Origin: Fusibacter paucivorans
Lineage (GTDB): Bacteria; Bacillota; Clostridia; Peptostreptococcales; Acidaminobacteraceae
Direction: 5' to 3'
Length of the DNA: 64,000 nucleotides
NCBI RefSeq assembly: GCF_018390735.1
Contig: NZ_JAHBCL010000011.1
Span: forward strand, 1-64,000
Position numbers and translations under genes: made by a program. Shown piece by piece: positions 63,653 through 64,000 of the stretch. The notes beneath the pieces are model-generated. The model was not told the DNA's origin. It searched no databases and saw only the letters and a program-made list of their open reading frames with translations. Each line of letters opens with the position of its first letter. Within the stretch, counting starts at the first letter, position 1.

Positions 63653-64000
63653 CAAATTGGAAATCAGGAATTACAAGCCACTCGGCGAGGTTGTATTTGA
63701 ATACCTTAGAAATGCTATTTTGAGCGGCGAACTTAAGCCAGGTGAGCGCTTAATGGAAGTCACCATTGCCGATCAGCTCGGCGTCAGCAGAACGCCCGTT
63801 AGAGAGGCTATTCGAAAACTCGAAAAAGAAAATTTTGTTATTATGATTCCGAGAAAAGGCGCTTATGTCGCGGATCTTACGAAGAAGGACATTCTCGAAG
63901 TGCTCGAAATCAGAAAAGAACTCGAAGGATTTGCTGCGGCACTTGCAGCAGAGCGCATGAATGATACAGAGCGCGAGAAGCTGGGCCGCGTTATTGAAGA
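63642..64000 (+). CDS. GntR family regulator, FadR subfamily (partial)
   Basis: Runs off the right edge; the first 119 codons are seen. The N-terminal winged HTH is clear: FEYLRNAILSGELKPGERLME, then IADQLGVSRTPVREAIRKLE and MIPRKGAYVADLT. The all-helical FCD ligand domain begins with DILEVLEIRKELEGFAAALAA, the mark of the FadR/FCD subfamily. GTG 63642 lies about 9 nt behind AAAGGAG within the end of ispE. In many clostridia such a gene follows ispE; the ligand is unknown. Confidence 0.9.
   Translation, partial: MNFNKLEIRNYKPLGEVVFEYLRNAILSGELKPGERLMEVTIADQLGVSRTPVREAIRKLEKENFVIMIPRKGAYVADLTKKDILEVLEIRKELEGFAAALAAERMNDTEREKLGRVIE

Overview
The window is the replication-origin region of a low-G+C, Gram-positive bacterium of the class Clostridia. 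The evidence is the gene order (16S rRNA - gyrA - gyrB - recF - yaaA - dnaN - dnaA - oriC - rpmH - rnpA - yidD - yidC - khpB - mnmE - mnmG - rsmG - parA - parB), the long (about 250 nt) SRP RNA with an Alu domain, an rsbV-rsbW-sigB operon, and a CcdA-free clostridial dnaX/recR block. The 5' part of the 16S gene looks like the Fusibacter/Acidaminobacter side of Clostridia, but that placement is an inference from about 200 bases.

Layout. 1-1135: 5' end of a 16S gene on the minus strand with a long, hairpin-rich leader and two tandem promoters. 1136-5900: trpS, the sigma-B operon with a self-matching sigma-B promoter, and a large membrane protein of unknown function. 5932-14430: gyrA, gyrB, recF, yaaA, dnaN and dnaA, all leftward. 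14431-14840: oriC with five perfect and four near-perfect DnaA boxes. 15046-23224: rightward rpmH to parB. Two parS sites follow, the first being the core of a perfect 48-bp palindrome that also holds the parB stop codon and an apparent terminator.

23884-29066 is accessory: a lipid kinase, an AcoR-like regulator with a shortened AAA+ domain, then a four-gene operon of unknown function (two paralogous small HTH/coiled-coil proteins, an acidic coiled-coil protein, and a membrane-anchored OmpA-like protein) behind a perfect 30-bp palindrome. I consider this operon the best candidate for an undescribed system. 29087-37967: tRNA-Arg, tadA, tRNA-Ser, SRP RNA, two membrane HD-domain signalling proteins (one HD-GYP, one lacking GYP), dnaX, ybaB and recR.

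38134-43869 is a compact Tad/Flp pilus cluster (TadZ-, TadA-, TadB-, TadC-, pilin-, TadE/F- and CpaB-like genes). It is followed by a sensor protein built like a hybrid histidine kinase but missing both phospho-acceptor residues. 45601-49753 has an RNA methyltransferase, a DUF5711 propeller protein, CvpA, YedF, DUF3343 and DUF951 proteins. 49933-60638 is rpsF-ssb-rpsR, DUF2232, gdpP, rplI and dnaB, with a MarR/heterodimeric ABC exporter unit inserted between rplI and dnaB. The right end has a GNAT acetyltransferase, a convergent CapA-type protein, ispE and the start of a GntR regulator.

Most genes are housekeeping: replication initiation, chromosome partition, tRNA modification, translation. 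The accessory genes cluster in cell-surface functions (Tad pilus, CapA, OmpA-like protein, ABC exporter) and in second-messenger signalling (HD-GYP, GdpP). Starts given below are often shifted from the longest reading frame to the codon with the best ribosome-binding site.
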